In this document: positions 30,982 to 42,700 of the stretch, in pieces
Position numbering within the stretch: the first letter of the stretch is position 1
Layout: the number at the start of each line of letters is the position of its first letter
Source: Lunularia cruciata
Lineage: Eukaryota; Streptophyta; Marchantiopsida; Lunulariales; Lunulariaceae
DNA: 64,000 nucleotides
Direction: 5' to 3'
Assembly (NCBI GenBank): GCA_948567375.1
Contig: OX419760.1
Span: 43,090,001-43,154,000 of the forward strand
The notes under the pieces: generated by a model
The model's database searches: none
Told to the model about the DNA's origin: nothing
Seen by the model: the letters and a program-made list of their open reading frames with translations, nothing else
Program-made: the position numbers and the translations under genes

Positions 30982-32061
30982 CATGGATCCGCAATTGCAA
31001 GAGATGGTGCAAGGGATGTTGAATGGATTTTGAGAGATTAAGATGACCATGGAGACATTAAAAAGTCAAGTGCAGATCCTCAAGAACGATCAAGCCATGC
31101 AAGAGGAAGAGCCAACACAAAACCCAGTACCTACGACTGAAGTACTTGGAGAGGCACCCGTGCCTACAAACCCTATCAATGATGAAGCCACATTGCTACT
31201 CCGGATGCAGAAGACCTGCAACATTGAGCCTTACAAGGGGCAGCGTACGATGGGAGTAGTGGAAAATTGGATCTCGAGAATGAATCAATATTTTCAATTG
31301 TTCTCAACAGAGATCACAGAGCATGCTGTAGGCGTGTTTGCATGTGGGTACTTGACCGATAAAGCCCTCACATGGTATGATGCTTGGGAACGATCTATGA
31401 TGGCAGAGAGAAGGGAGGTCACATGGATAGCAATGCAAGAAGGACTGCTAAAGAATTTCCAATCGGTGGATTTTGTGCAGATTGCTCAAACCCGACTATG
31501 GCGATTGAGACAAAGAATAGCGTACAAGAGTATGTGGAGGCATTTTTGGATCTACAAGTTGCAATCACCGACATGAGTCCAGCAGAGGCTCTCAAAAATT
31601 TCAAAAAAGGGTTGAAAGAGCGGATTCGCCAAGAAATCATGGTGCAAAACCCTCACACGGTATTTGAAGCTATTGCTTGTGCATAGAGAATAGCAAGAGC
31701 ATTAGGTGGAGGTGAAGGAGTAGTTCCACCTCAACATTATCGGGCAGAAATGCCCCACATGGGTGGACCAGTACCGATGGAATTGGGCAACCTTCAATTC
31801 CGGGATCAAGGAGCACGGCCGCTTCAAGGGGAGCGGGGGCGGGTAGACGAATGAAGAGATGGAGTCCCACGAGGAGAAGGGACTCGAGGAGAACAACGCT
31901 GTTGTTATAATTGTGGCCGTATTGGGCACATATCTACCAAATGTCGCACTTGTTTCCCTAGAGGCCCTCGGCCTTCGTACAAGCAATCTTTGAACAACAT
32001 GGAGAGGCACATTGAAGAGGAGGAGATGGAAACCACTTCGGAAAACAAAGATTGCCAGTAA
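30982..32061 (+). pseudogene. gag: gag of element B
   Basis: ATG at 30982 (MDPQLQEMVQGML), a TGA 16 codons later, then the gag core (NWISRMNQYF, ALTWYDAWERS). A frameshift falls near 31490, and stops at about 31686 and 31852 follow. The C-terminal zinc knuckle CYNCGRIGHISTKC is intact, unlike in A. Several stops are CAG-to-TAG or CGA-to-TGA changes relative to A. Confidence 0.9.
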
Positions 32062-35000
32062 ATGTACCTTGCGGCTTTATTGGCTCAATAAGGAAGCAGA
32101 GAAGTGAGGGAAGGAAGAAGAATAATGCACAAAGATCCCGAAAGGCAACCTCACAATTGATTGTCGTGAATGGAATCCTAGAAGGTAATCAAGTGAGAGT
32201 ATTAATAGATCCAGGAGCAATAGAGAATTTCTTGTCTTGCTCTGTTGCAATAAGCTTGGGAATGGATCTAGAGAGAGATGGAAGTGAAGAAGTAGAGTTA
32301 CCAAATGGGCAAATAGAGAGGATTGAATCATTACCTAGATGGGTAACTCTCTCTGTAGGAGAATATCAGGAAGCAATTGAGTGGCGAGTGATAAAGTTAG
32401 CCCGTTATGATGCAATTTTAGGCATGCCATGGATAGAGTAGTACAACCCAATGGTGGATTGGAGGAAGAAAGTAGTGAGAACCTACCAATGGTCAATCAT
32501 TGGGGTTAAAGAAAAATCACATAGGCAGAAACTGCCTCTATATGTCATAGGGACGACAACTGTCTATAAGACCGATAGATGTTTTATGGGTCTAATAAGA
32601 GAAGTCCAGAGTGCACAACTCGTTGGACAAATTCCTGAGAAATTGAAGGATGTGGTGGATGAGTTTCAAGATGTCTTTCTCGATGATCTACCCTCAGGAT
32701 TACCACCTAAAAGGCAAGTTGATCACAAAATAAAGACACTCTCGAGAAAGACACCTCCTTGTAAGGCCTCATATCGCCTATCACCTCATGAGTTGGAGGA
32801 GTGTAAGACTCAAATTGAGGAGATGCTATAGAAAGGGTTCATCCAACCTAGCATATCACCATATGGGGCCCCTGTCTTGTTTGTGAAAAAGAAGGATGGT
32901 ACAATACGTATGTGCATTGACTATTGGGGTCTCAATCAGCAAACAGTGACGAAAAAATACCCCTTACCTCGCATGGATGACCTGTTTGATCAACTCCATG
33001 GAGCGAGATACTTCACCAAACTGGACTTGCGGAGCGGTTACAATCAAATCCAAATTGCAAAGGAGGATGTGTACAAAATAGCCTTTCGAACTAGGTATGG
33101 CCACTTTGAGTATCTTGTGATGCCTTTTGGCCTCACCAATGCGCCTGCCACTTTCATGAGCCTAATGAATGACATATTTTGTCCATACTTGGATAAGTCT
33201 GTTATTGTCTTCTTGGATGATATCTTAGTATATAGTAGCACGATGACAGAACATAAACAACATCTACGAGAGGTCCTCCAAATTCTAAGATAGAATCAGT
33301 TGTACGCCAAAATCTCAAAGTGTGAGTTTGGCAAGTCTGAAGTAGACTACTTAGGGCATAGAGTAAGTGCAGAGGGCATTCAAGTATTGACAGATAAAAT
33401 AGAGGTCATTCAAAAATGGAGTGCCCCAAAAGATCAAACTCAACTTAAGAGCTTCTTGGGGTTGACGGGATTCTATCATAGATTTGTCAAGGACTTCTCT
33501 AAGGTTGCACAGCCTTTAACGGCACTACTTGGCAAGGGGAAGAAGTGGACATGGGGAATTGCACAAGAGTTGGCCTTTCAAGAATTGAAGGCCGCCTTGC
33601 TACATGCACCAATCTTGAAGTGGTATGACCCAAAACGTCCAATCAAGTTGGCTACAGATGCATCAGGCGTAGCAATAGGAGCAGTCCTACAACAAGAGTG
33701 GCATGACGGATGGCATCCAATTGCATATTTCTCTCAAAAGTTGTTACCGGCAGAGCACAACTACCACACCAGAGAACGAGAAGAGTTGGCCATCGTTCTA
33801 GCAACCAAGCATTGGAAGCACTACCTGGGCGAGAAGGCATTTGTAGTAGAGACAGACCACAAACCTCTAGTCTACCTTGAGACATAGAAGGATCTATCTT
33901 GTTGCCAAATTCGGTGGGCAGAGTGGCGACAACGCTTCAACATGACAATCACCTACATAGAAGGTAAGAAGCAACTTGCAGATGCATTCACCCGCATGCC
34001 AATAGCCAACAACTTGGTGGTAGAGGTTAAGATTAACCCTGAATTTTGGCAAGAGATTCTAGTTGCTACAAAAATTGATCCACAGATTGTAGAAGTGCAA
34101 TTGTCCAAAGGTATCACCAGCACCCAAGGACTCACCTTTCGGGAGGGCTGATTATGGATCCCAAATGTCCCAGAATTACGCACCACCATTCTAGCGGAAT
34201 GTCATGATTTGGCCATTGCAGCTCATGTCGGAGTGGACAAGACCTTGGAGGTAGTCAAGCGCCATTACTATTGGCCCAAGATGAGCAACGATGTGATGGA
34301 CTGTGTGCATAGCTTCCTACTTTGTCAACAGAACAAAGCTTCCAATCAAGCTCCTGCAGGGCTCCTTCAACCTCTCCCCACTCCTACCCAACGTTGGGAA
34401 CAAGTGAGTATGGATCTCGTCTGTGAATTACCCAAGACCACCTCAACCTTTGACTCCATTGTGGTCTTTGTGGACCGGCTCAGCAAAATGATTCATGTAC
34501 GCCCTACCACCAAGGAGGTGACCGCTCCACAACTAGCTCAACTATACTTAGATGCAGTCTTTGCTCACCATGGCTTGTCTAGAGTACTCATCACCGATAG
34601 AGGCACCCAATTCACCAGTTTGTTTTGGCAAACACTCTTTGGTTTCTTCAAAACCAAGTTGGCCATGTCTGCAGCTTACCACCCACAAACAGATGACCAA
34701 ACAGAGCGGGCTAATTGCACCATTGAAGACATGTTATGCGGCTTCACCTTAGAAGAGCAAGAGAGATGGGACACCTTACTACCGTTGGTGGAATTCGCTT
34801 ACACAATTCAGTGAATGCCTCCACCCAGGTCACTCTGTTCTTCCTCATGTATGGTGAGCATCCCTTCACACCTTCTAGCTTGATGAAGATCCGTCCAATG
34901 ACTACCAAGGTTGATGCAGTCAACACATTTATTTCTAGAATCCAACAAGGTGTGGAGAGCGCCAAGCATAGATTACAGATTGCACAAAATCAACAAAAGT

Positions 35001-35485
35001 AGTATGCTGATGCACACCATAGGCACATGGAGTTCAATGTTGAGGATCAAGTGTGGCTATCGACAACCAACCTCACATTAGTTGGATCTTGTAAGCTTAG
35101 ACCTTGTTTTATTGGGCCTTTCTTGATTCTTCATCGCATCGGCGCTGTGGCCTATCACCTTGAGCTACCACCACACATGAAGATCCATCTAGTGTTCCAC
35201 GTCTCCCTATTATGCAGATATGCTCCCCGATCAGGCCAAGGTCCTTCCACACAGGACATTCGACCTTGTCCGACAGTCATTGATGGCACAGAGGAATATG
35301 AAGTGGAGCAGATTCTCCAAAAATGCATGCATGGTACTCGCCATCCGTAGGTGGAATATCTAGTACAATGGAAAGGTTACCTCCTCTATGAAGCAACCTG
35401 GGAACCCACTGCCAATTTGGCACATGCACCGGTGTTGGTGCAAGCATTTGAGCAACAATTGCACAACAAGGACGTTGCGTCTTAA
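32062..35485 (+). pseudogene. pol: pol of element B: protease to chromodomain
   Basis: Protease with [13 protein letters not shown] (Pro as in A). RT with [39 protein letters not shown] and [10 protein letters not shown] (about 33210). RNase H has ATDASGVAIGA. The integrase has H-H-C-C (ECHDLAIAAHVG, CQQNK), SMDLVCELP, LITDRGTQF and QTERANC. The chromodomain (EEYEVEQILQK, YLVQWKGYLLYEATWEP, about 35290-35420) is split by one TAG. It ends with TAA at 35483-35485, next to the purine tract. At least eight stops interrupt it. Confidence 0.92.
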
Positions 35486-35496
35486 AAGGAGGGAGG
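35484..35496 (+). other. Polypurine tract of B
   Basis: AAAAGGAGGGAGG two bases before the 3' LTR start. Plus-strand primer site. Confidence 0.85.
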
Positions 35497-35498
35497 TC

Positions 35499-36233
35499 TG
35501 TAATACCAAGGGTTAGCCATATGATCTAGATGTGAAATTCAGTTTGGTAACATCTAGAATGATGTTATACATGATAGTCAAAATAGATCAGATAGAAGTA
35601 TCACCAAAAAAGTACTTCTACTAATAGGGCAGAAACCGAAATAGACTTGAGAACCTCATAACCAATAGCTAGACATATGATTTAAAGGTGAGAATTGGTT
35701 TGGTAACATCTAGAAGGATGTTACACATGATGGACTAAACAGATCAGAAAGAGGTATCACCAAAATAGGACTTCTACTAATAGAGTATGAATTGAAATAT
35801 GCCTGAAATCTTTGAAGGCAATTTTGGAGGCCTAAACGGATGAATTAAGCCTCGAAAATGTGCAGATTGCCCTTGCAACGGAGGAAAAGTTGGCCTTCCC
35901 TCCCCCTTGCTTTGTCTTGTCAAGAGCTTTCCAATGGTACCTTACGTGATTTTGAGATTCCTACAAGAAGATTCCCTAAAAGATTCCCTCCGGTCAAAGC
36001 TTGTTTGACCAACCAGATAGGACCTAGACCAGACATGTTGCCCATCCAAGTAAGTAATCCAAGGGTGGAGCTTGCTGACATGTCACCTATCTGTGTCCCT
36101 AATCCTATGGTGGAGCTTCCTTGGAGGAGATCCTCTTTGTTTATATAATAAAGAGAAGGTGCTCCCTTGGGGCATCAAATGTTTGAGTGTGCAATCTATG
36201 TTTTCTCTCTTCTCTTGTCCTTGGAATATTACA
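35499..36233 (+). repeat. 3' LTR of B (735 bp)
   Basis: Same length as the 5' LTR, with TG...CA ends. It is identical to the 5' LTR through 35787; differences start at 35788 and run to the end. In the variable part it is in places closer to the A LTR (for example GGAGGCCTAAACGGATGAAT). Confidence 0.95.
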
Positions 36234-36422
36234 ATTAACTTGGCTTGCACTCTAAGAAAGTGGCTCAAGGAAGCTTCTTGAGAAGCTTCTCAAGGGCTTT
36301 GTATGCTACCTATAAATACCAAAGCCAAAGCTCATGCTAGGCATTTGGAGTTTTCCCTCATTCAAGTGTCGCAATGTGAGCTTCCATTCTCCTATTTCTC
36401 TCCTTAGTCTTGGTCTTTTACA
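36234..36422 (+). repeat. 5' LTR of C2, second part
   Basis: After the duplicated target ATTAA (36234-36238) the C LTR resumes (CTTGGCTTGCAC), has a CTATAAATA TATA box at 36310-36318, and ends TCTTTTACA at 36422. Confidence 0.92.
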
Positions 36423-36423
36423 T

Positions 36424-36435
36424 TGGTATCAGAGC
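36424..36435 (+). other. Primer-binding site of C2
   Basis: TGGTATCAGAGC, one base after the LTR end, initiator-Met tRNA type. Confidence 0.87.
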
Positions 36436-36444
36436 AGGAATGGG

Positions 36445-36630
36445 ATGGATGGAGTTTATGGACCACCAAATCCACTTCTACCAAACCATTGGGATTTTCA
36501 TGTCCAGATATTACCCAAGCATTGTTTCACACAATTCATCACCTCGCGCTTTGGGCAGGATTTTTTGCATATGATCATCCTGTCAAAGGAACCCTTGATA
36601 CTTCCGGTTGTAACTTATGGAGAACGGTAG
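36445..36630 (+). CDS. Pre-gag small ORF of C2 (61 aa)
   Basis: Intact frame just after the primer site: MDGVYGPPNPLLPNHWDF, then SRFGQDFLHMIILSKEPLIL and VVTYGER before TAG. It shares the MD start, the Pro-rich start, the FG-x-[DE]-F core and a hydrophobic C-terminus with the pre-gag ORFs of A and B. C3 has the same frame with one CAA-to-TAA change. It is intact although the gag after it is badly broken. Confidence 0.6.
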   Translation: MDGVYGPPNPLLPNHWDFHVQILPKHCFTQFITSRFGQDFLHMIILSKEPLILPVVTYGER

Positions 36631-36693
36631 ACATGTTGTTTCTTTGTGTTAATCAATTAGATTAATTGAGGGTAGTGGAATAGAGTAGTAGCT

Positions 36694-37560
36694 ATGGTGG
36701 CAATATCGGACGTTATCCTTGCAATGCAACAACAAATTGAGCATCTTACTTGATTGTTGGATGAACGAGACCAGCAACAACGAGAACATATAGAGAGTGT
36801 CAGTTTGAGATAGAGAAGATCACATTTGATTTCTGAAACCCAAGGTGTTTGAAGGTAAGAATCTTCTATGCATGGTGGAGAATTTTGTGTTTGACTACGA
36901 ATGTTACTTTGAAGCCACCAATCTTCAAGACAAGCGGAAGCAAATTCTCTTGGCTTCTAGCCAATTGAGTGGTATAGCAAAACTTTGGTAGCGATTCCAA
37001 GTGGAGCAAGCTGAACGACAAATTGTTGCACTAATTTTGACATGGGCAGAATTCAAGGATGCAATACTTAGGTCAATTTTATACTATAAATGCCACCTAA
37101 GCCGCACGAGATAAATTGGCAGAGTTGAAGCAAATTGGCTCAATAAGGAGCTACATCACACAATTTTAGAACATCATCATGCAAATTCTAGATATCCAAG
37201 AAGGTGAAGTTATGGATCAATTTGTGTGAGGATTGAAGTCACCAAATTGGAGGTGACCATGCGGGAGCCATAAAATGTAGAAGAAGCCATGCAATTGGCT
37301 GAACATTTTGATTCCTTGGTTGCAACAACTTGGTCTTGACCTCAACCAACACAAAGCCTACCAGTACACTACGTACAAGTGGAAGAATCGGTACCAATGG
37401 AGATTGATGTTATCCAATAGAAACCACTTGGTACAATAGATAGAGAAAGATTGTGACAAAATGGAGGTTGCTTTTATTATCGCCAAGTTGGACATCGCAT
37501 TGTTGAATGTCCACTTAGGAATGGATGACCTCGACAAGTTGCCCAGATGGAGTTTGTGGA
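36694..37560 (+). pseudogene. gag: gag of C2
   Basis: ATG at 36694 (MVAISDVILAMQQQIEHL), with many stops. The core YECYF-like, LSGIAKLW and RLAELKQIGSI-like motifs of plant chromovirus gag can be traced. The zinc knuckle near 37455-37515 reads CFYYRQVGHRIVEC, so the second Cys is Tyr. C3 has a knuckle with other changes at about 52680. Confidence 0.8.
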
Positions 37561-37620
37561 ATAGAATGATCAAGGAAATGAAGAATCCAAGATGGAGATT
37601 TTGAGCCGCCTATTGGGAGC

Positions 37621-40600
37621 TTGATCAGTTCCAATGGGATTGAAGGCTTGACCTATGCAAGTTTGCTTCACTTGCAAGGTACGATATCTAATCGGGGTTG
37701 TAGGATTTTGATTGATTCTGGAAGTTCAAAGAATTGCATGTCTATGCAAGTAGCAAGGGAATTGAGTATTCCTATCAAGCGAGTGATTGGAAGTAGATTG
37801 ATGATTGTGGATGGTAGACAAGGTTCTGCATTTTGTACCTCACATCATGTTACCTTCAAGATTGGGAAGGAGTATTTGGAATGTATGAGCTTTGTAGTAG
37901 CACATCTACACTATGATATTATTCTAGGTCTACCTTGGCTTGAACATCATAAGGTTCAATTTGATTGGACCCAATGACAAATTCAAGTACAACACCAAGG
38001 TAGGAATTTCCGACTAGGTTTTCTGGCACCTCTGAGTAAGGCACCTAAGAATAGTCAGTCCCAAGACATGAAGTTTGTTGAGAAGATAGCCATAGAGCAA
38101 ACCTTGAAGGAAGATGAACCCCAAGATAAGAAGTTTGCCAAGAAGGCAACCATAGAGCAAGCTTGGAAGAGAGATGAGTTCTTGGAAAGGAAGTTGATTA
38201 GTAAAGCAGCCATACAACAAGCTTTGGAGGAAGATAAATCTGTATCTGCAGTGTGGATCAAGCTGATTGCACAAGAACAATCTAAGGAGGGCCAAGAGCA
38301 TCATCAAGCAATGGTTGATTGGATAGTTCAAGAGTTTGCATTTGTGTTTCCAGATGATCTGCCAAAGGGATTACCCTCCGAACAAGGTATGCCCTTCAAG
38401 ATCAAGTTATTGCCAAGGAGTACTCCAATGAGTAGACCAATCTGTCGGCTCTTACCAAAGAAGTTGGAGGAGTTGCAAACAACACTTACAGAGTTGTTGG
38501 AGAAGGACTTCATATGACATAGTACCTCTCCTTAGCGAGCACTAGTACTATTTGTTCCAAAGAAGGATGGAGGACTTCGTTTCTATATTGATTACTATGG
38601 GCTCAATAAACAAATGGTGAAGAATGCATATCCCTTGCCTTGGATTGATGACTTGCTTGATCAACTAAGTGGAGCACAATACTTTTCCAAGTTAGATCTT
38701 TGTAGCGGCTATTGGTAAATTCCTATTGATAGAGAGGATGTACCAAAGACTAGCTTTTGCACAAGGTATGGGTATTTTGAGTGGAGTGTTCTACCTTTCA
38801 GACTCACTAATGTTCCAACAGTCTTCATGGATCAAATGCATTGGGTGTTGGATGGACTATTGGATTGGTCCGTGGTGGTGTTCTTGGATGATATCTTAAT
38901 CTACAATAAGATAGAGGTAGAACACGTGAATCATATGCAAGAAGTCCTAAGACGACTACAACAATGGAAATTTTACTACAAGAAGTCAAAGTGCGCCTTT
39001 TGGCAAAAGGAGGTTACCTTCTTGGGTCATAAGATCACATCAGAGGGGATCAAGATGGAAGAAGAGAAAATCAAGGCCATTACTAATTGGCCTACTCCAA
39101 AGGATGCTACAAAAGTACGGGCATTCAATGGATTGGCCAATTTTTACCGATGGTTCATCCACTATTATGCTCATGTAGCTGCACCATTGACTAAACTCTT
39201 GGGAAAGAACTTGAGCTTCTAGTGGACCACCAAGCATGAAGAAGCTTTCCAAAAGTTAAAGCATATGGTGTCTTCAAGACCCATTCTTCAACCATATGAT
39301 TCTCAACTTCCTTGTGTGGTTGATTTTGATGCTTCTAACTTTGCAATTGGAGCTGTGTTGCAATAGGAATTCCTAGATGGACTACATCCTATTGCTTTTG
39401 TGTCTCACCAACTAAATATAGCTAAAATAAATTACTCTACTCAAGATTGGGATCAACTTGCAATGGTATATGCCACCAAGGTATGGGGGCATTATCTCTT
39501 GGGGAAATGAGTGATTATGCAAACTGATCACAAACCATTGTTGCAGACCTTACACTTGGAACACATGAAGAGTCGACATCATTGATGAGAAGAGCAACTC
39601 CAATTGTTTGACATCAAACTTGAGTACAAACCAGGTAGGTTCCATGCCATCCCTGATGCTCTATCACAACGACCTGATTTGAAGTCTCTTCCTCTCATCA
39701 CAAAAGCAATTATGATAGTGTCAATTGACCCAAGTTCCATAACAAGTTTCGGTCAGCTCTACAACAAGATCCCTTCTTCCAAATGGTACATGGTTGTTTG
39801 ATAGCAGGCAACAAGGAGTACAACACCTTCTCCTTCAAGGAAGGCCTTCTATTCCATGCGGACGGGATCTATGTTCCAACCAAAGGTGATCTCCGACTTG
39901 TGCGCCTTTAGGAAGCCCATGATCTACTAATAGCTGGTCACATGGGGGTGGACAAGACCTTGGGTACCCTCCAACGCCAATGATGGTGGCCCAACATGAC
40001 ACACGATGTTTGGGAGTTTGTTTGAGAGTTATCAATGCAACAAGGCCAATAACCAGAAGCCGAGTGGACTCCTTCAGCCACTTCCCATTCCAACTACTCA
40101 TTGGGATCATGTGAGCTTAGATCTCATCACCTCCTTGCCCAAGACACAACAAGATCACACAACAATTGTGGTGTTTGTGGATAAGCTTAGTAAACAAATC
40201 CATTTGGCACCAATGGTTGATATTGTGGATGCTCCAACCTTGGTGCAACTTTACTTCGATCATGTATTCAAGCATCATGGGATGCCACATGTACTCATCT
40301 CCAACCGTGATCCTTGCTTCACCGGAAAGTTTTGGCAAGCCCTCTTCCAGATACTTGGCACCAAACTTGCTTTGTCCACAACCTATCATCCTCGAACTGA
40401 TAGACAAACTGAACATGCAAATTGCACCTTAGAAGATATGTTTTGTGCCTTTGTCAACATTCACCATACCAATTAGGATGAATGTCTTGCAGCTTCGGAG
40501 TTTGCATAAAACAATTCTAAACAGGCAAGCACCGGATTCTCTCCTTTCTTTCTCAATTTTGGCCAAGATCCGCTTGTCCCGGATTCTCTTCTTACTCCTC

Positions 40601-41217
40601 CTCCGTCTCAAGTCCCTCATACTTGAACCTTCTTGACCACCATATCCAAATCTCTCCAACAAGCCAAATCTCACCTCCTTGTTGCTCAGAATCATCAAAA
40701 ACAATATGCGGACAACCATTGTTGTGATCTTACCTTTGAAGTTGGTGATAAAGTTATTCTATCCTCTAGTAATCTACCCCTCCCACTTGATACCCAAGTT
40801 CATAAACTTGCCCCTAATTGGATAAGACCTTTTGATGTCACCCAAATTGTCTCTCCTATTGCTTATCTACTTACCTTGCCTTCTCATATGTGCATCCATC
40901 CTGTCTTTCATGTTTCCAAGTTGAAACCCTATATTCCTAAACCCTCTTCTTTTTCCTCTCGAGTCCAACCTCCTCCTCCTCCTCCTCCTATCCCTATCAA
41001 TGATCATGAGGAGTATGAAGTTGATTGTATCCTTGCACGTCGCCACATCCAACGAGGACACTGACAACATACAGAGCACAAGGTCCTTTGGAAAGGGTAT
41101 CCCCTTTATGATGCCACCTGAGAACCTCTTTCTCACCTCTAGAATGCACAAACAGCCATCCAAGAGTTTGAAGCTTCAATGGCGACGAGGATGTTACTAA
41201 GTAGCGGTGGAGGAATA
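37621..41217 (+). pseudogene. pol: pol of C2: protease, RT, RNase H, integrase, chromodomain
   Basis: Protease open at 37621-37977 with an intact ILIDSGSSKNCMS site and DIILGLPWLEHH. A Lys/Glu-rich linker (38070-38280) repeats a motif three times (KFVEKIAIEQ, KFAKKATIEQ, KLISKAAIQQ). RT has [21 protein letters not shown] and VFLDDILIYN (about 38885). RNase H has VDFDASNFAIGA. The integrase has AGHMGVDKTLGT, SLDLITSLPK, LISNRDPCF and, at 40411-40413, the catalytic Glu (RQTEHANC). The chromodomain is at about 41010-41160. More than ten stops occur in RT to integrase. Confidence 0.9.
38068..38280 (+). repeat. Three-fold coding repeat in the protease-RT linker of C2
   Basis: Three successive units of about 63 bases encode K[FL]xxKxxIxQxxxxDE-type peptides, for example AIEQTLKEDEPQDKKF. 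Expansion of a charged spacer between protease and RT. C1 lacks this part of pol in the window. Confidence 0.55.
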
Positions 41218-41620
41218 TGTAACAATATGGAGTTTAGTGATGTATTTAGTAAGGCTAACAAAGTAGAGAAGAAGCCAAATTAGCCTAGAATATTGTAGAA
41301 CCATCTATGAAGCTTCTTAGGAAGCTTTCCAACTAGTTAACTTGCACCCCAAGCATATAGCTTCTAGAAGGAAGCTTCTAAAAGCTTCTAACTAGCTTAG
41401 CTTGCATGCCAAGTAGGCGACTTCTAGAAGGAACCTTCTTGAGAAGCTTCCTAGTTAACTTGGCTTGCACTCTAAGAAAGTGGCTTGAGAAAGGGCTTTG
41501 TATGCTACCTATAAATACCAAAGCCAAAGCTCATGCTAGGCATTTGGAGTTTTCCCTCATTCAAGCATCCCAATGTGAGCTTCCATTCTCCTATTTATCT
41601 CCTTATCTTGGTCTTTTACA
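41218..41620 (+). repeat. 3' LTR of C2 (403 bp)
   Basis: TGTAACAATATGG start after GGTGGAGGAATA, TCTTTTACA end, TATA box CTATAAATA at about 41510. About 20 bases of the palindromic U3 part are missing compared with the 5' LTR (GTGGCTTGAGAAAGGGC). Confidence 0.92.
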
Positions 41621-42700
41621 ATCATGCATTCCTTCACCCACCCACCACACCTACACTAGGATATCTATGAGCTATGAATGTCATTTGTAATGCCTCAAAG
41701 TGTGAAAGACTAGATAAGTCTGACCTATCTACAAACCTCTCCTCTTTGTGTATCCAACCCCATTGACATTCCCCTTAGCTGTAGAGCACGTACTGCACTC
41801 CTAGTCATTATCGTAGATGCATCTACTTCTACTTTTCTACACATAAATTCCAAGATATCTCTATCCAACATAAGAGGTGGAAGCTTTAGCACCCAAAATT
41901 TGATCTCTTTTGAGCTATGGCCATGCTAGCCAATCTTTGCTCTAATTGCTCAATCCAAGTAGCTATGGTTGTATCAAAAGCAAGGGCAGGTACTGTGCTC
42001 CTACCAAGTGTGGGTCCACCATCTCTAACATATCTTCCATGACCTAAAGCTCCTCTATCACTTTCCATAGCAACCCTATTACTTTGTAACTCTAGGTGAA
42101 GGTCAAAGTCTTGGTCACTAGTGTGACCAAATCTATGGCAATGGTCATAATGTCTCTATGTTGGTTGTGATGGACTAGAGATATCATGTCCACTACCTTG
42201 ATTGCATTCTCTCTTGTGGTGAGGTCCACCACAAGTCCACCAAGCAACACCACCACTCATTGGTTGTTATTGACCTAAAAATGAAAGTAAGGATCTAATT
42301 GCACTAGGCCTCCCACTTGCTCCATAAGATCTGAGCTGTCCATTGTGCCCTTAAACACAATGTGGTGCACTCTACTACATTAGAAGAAGTAACAACTATG
42401 GATGAAGTCTCCCTACCAAATCCAAATGTCACTACTCTCTCCTCCACTATGTTAAGCTCAATGTGCTCAGCCAAACTAAAGATCACCGCCAAAGTAGGTG
42501 AGGTAGCATGTAACAATGTAGCATCATGTACTCTATGTCACATCTCCTTGTTCAGGATCTTGTACCAAAAATTGGACTGCTTGGGCCTTAGTAGTTCCCT
42601 AAGTGAAATTGATCAACCATCTCATGAGTTGTATGCCTTGCACAGGCTCTCTCTAGCCTTCCATTAGAACATGTTGCAAGCTCATCAGCTTATCTATTTG
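41621..42700 (-). pseudogene. gag: gag of G2
   Basis: The minus strand aligns to G1 gag. The frame 42516-42304 holds LAEHIELNIVEERVVTFGFG; both zinc-knuckle regions can be found near 42240 and 42130, and a helix with LEQRLASMAIAQKRS near 41920. It extends further 5' than G1 (to about 42660: KARESLCKAYNS). The left edge is the end of C2, at the place corresponding to G1 position about 24710. Confidence 0.65.

Larger units (their letters stand above)
29645..36233 (+). mobile_element. Chromovirus B, complete (6589 bp)
   Basis: Two 735-bp LTRs (29645-30379 and 35499-36233), Met-type primer site, two pre-gag ORFs, gag, pol with chromodomain, and polypurine tract. The flanks are GTTAA (29640-29644) and ATTAA (36234-36238), a 5-bp TSD with one change. 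The target is the LTR of C2, whose intact form at 23519-23523 reads CTAGTTAACTTGG. It belongs to the same family as A and the 63842 fragment. Confidence 0.95.
29450..41620 (+). mobile_element. Chromovirus C2, interrupted by B
   Basis: 5' LTR (29450-29644 plus 36239-36422, split by B), primer site, pre-gag ORF, gag, protease, RT, RNase H, integrase, chromodomain and 3' LTR (41218-41620). This is the only copy of the C family here with the full gene order. All genes carry stops. The right flank is ATCAT; the left TSD cannot be checked because the LTR start is lost. Confidence 0.9.
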
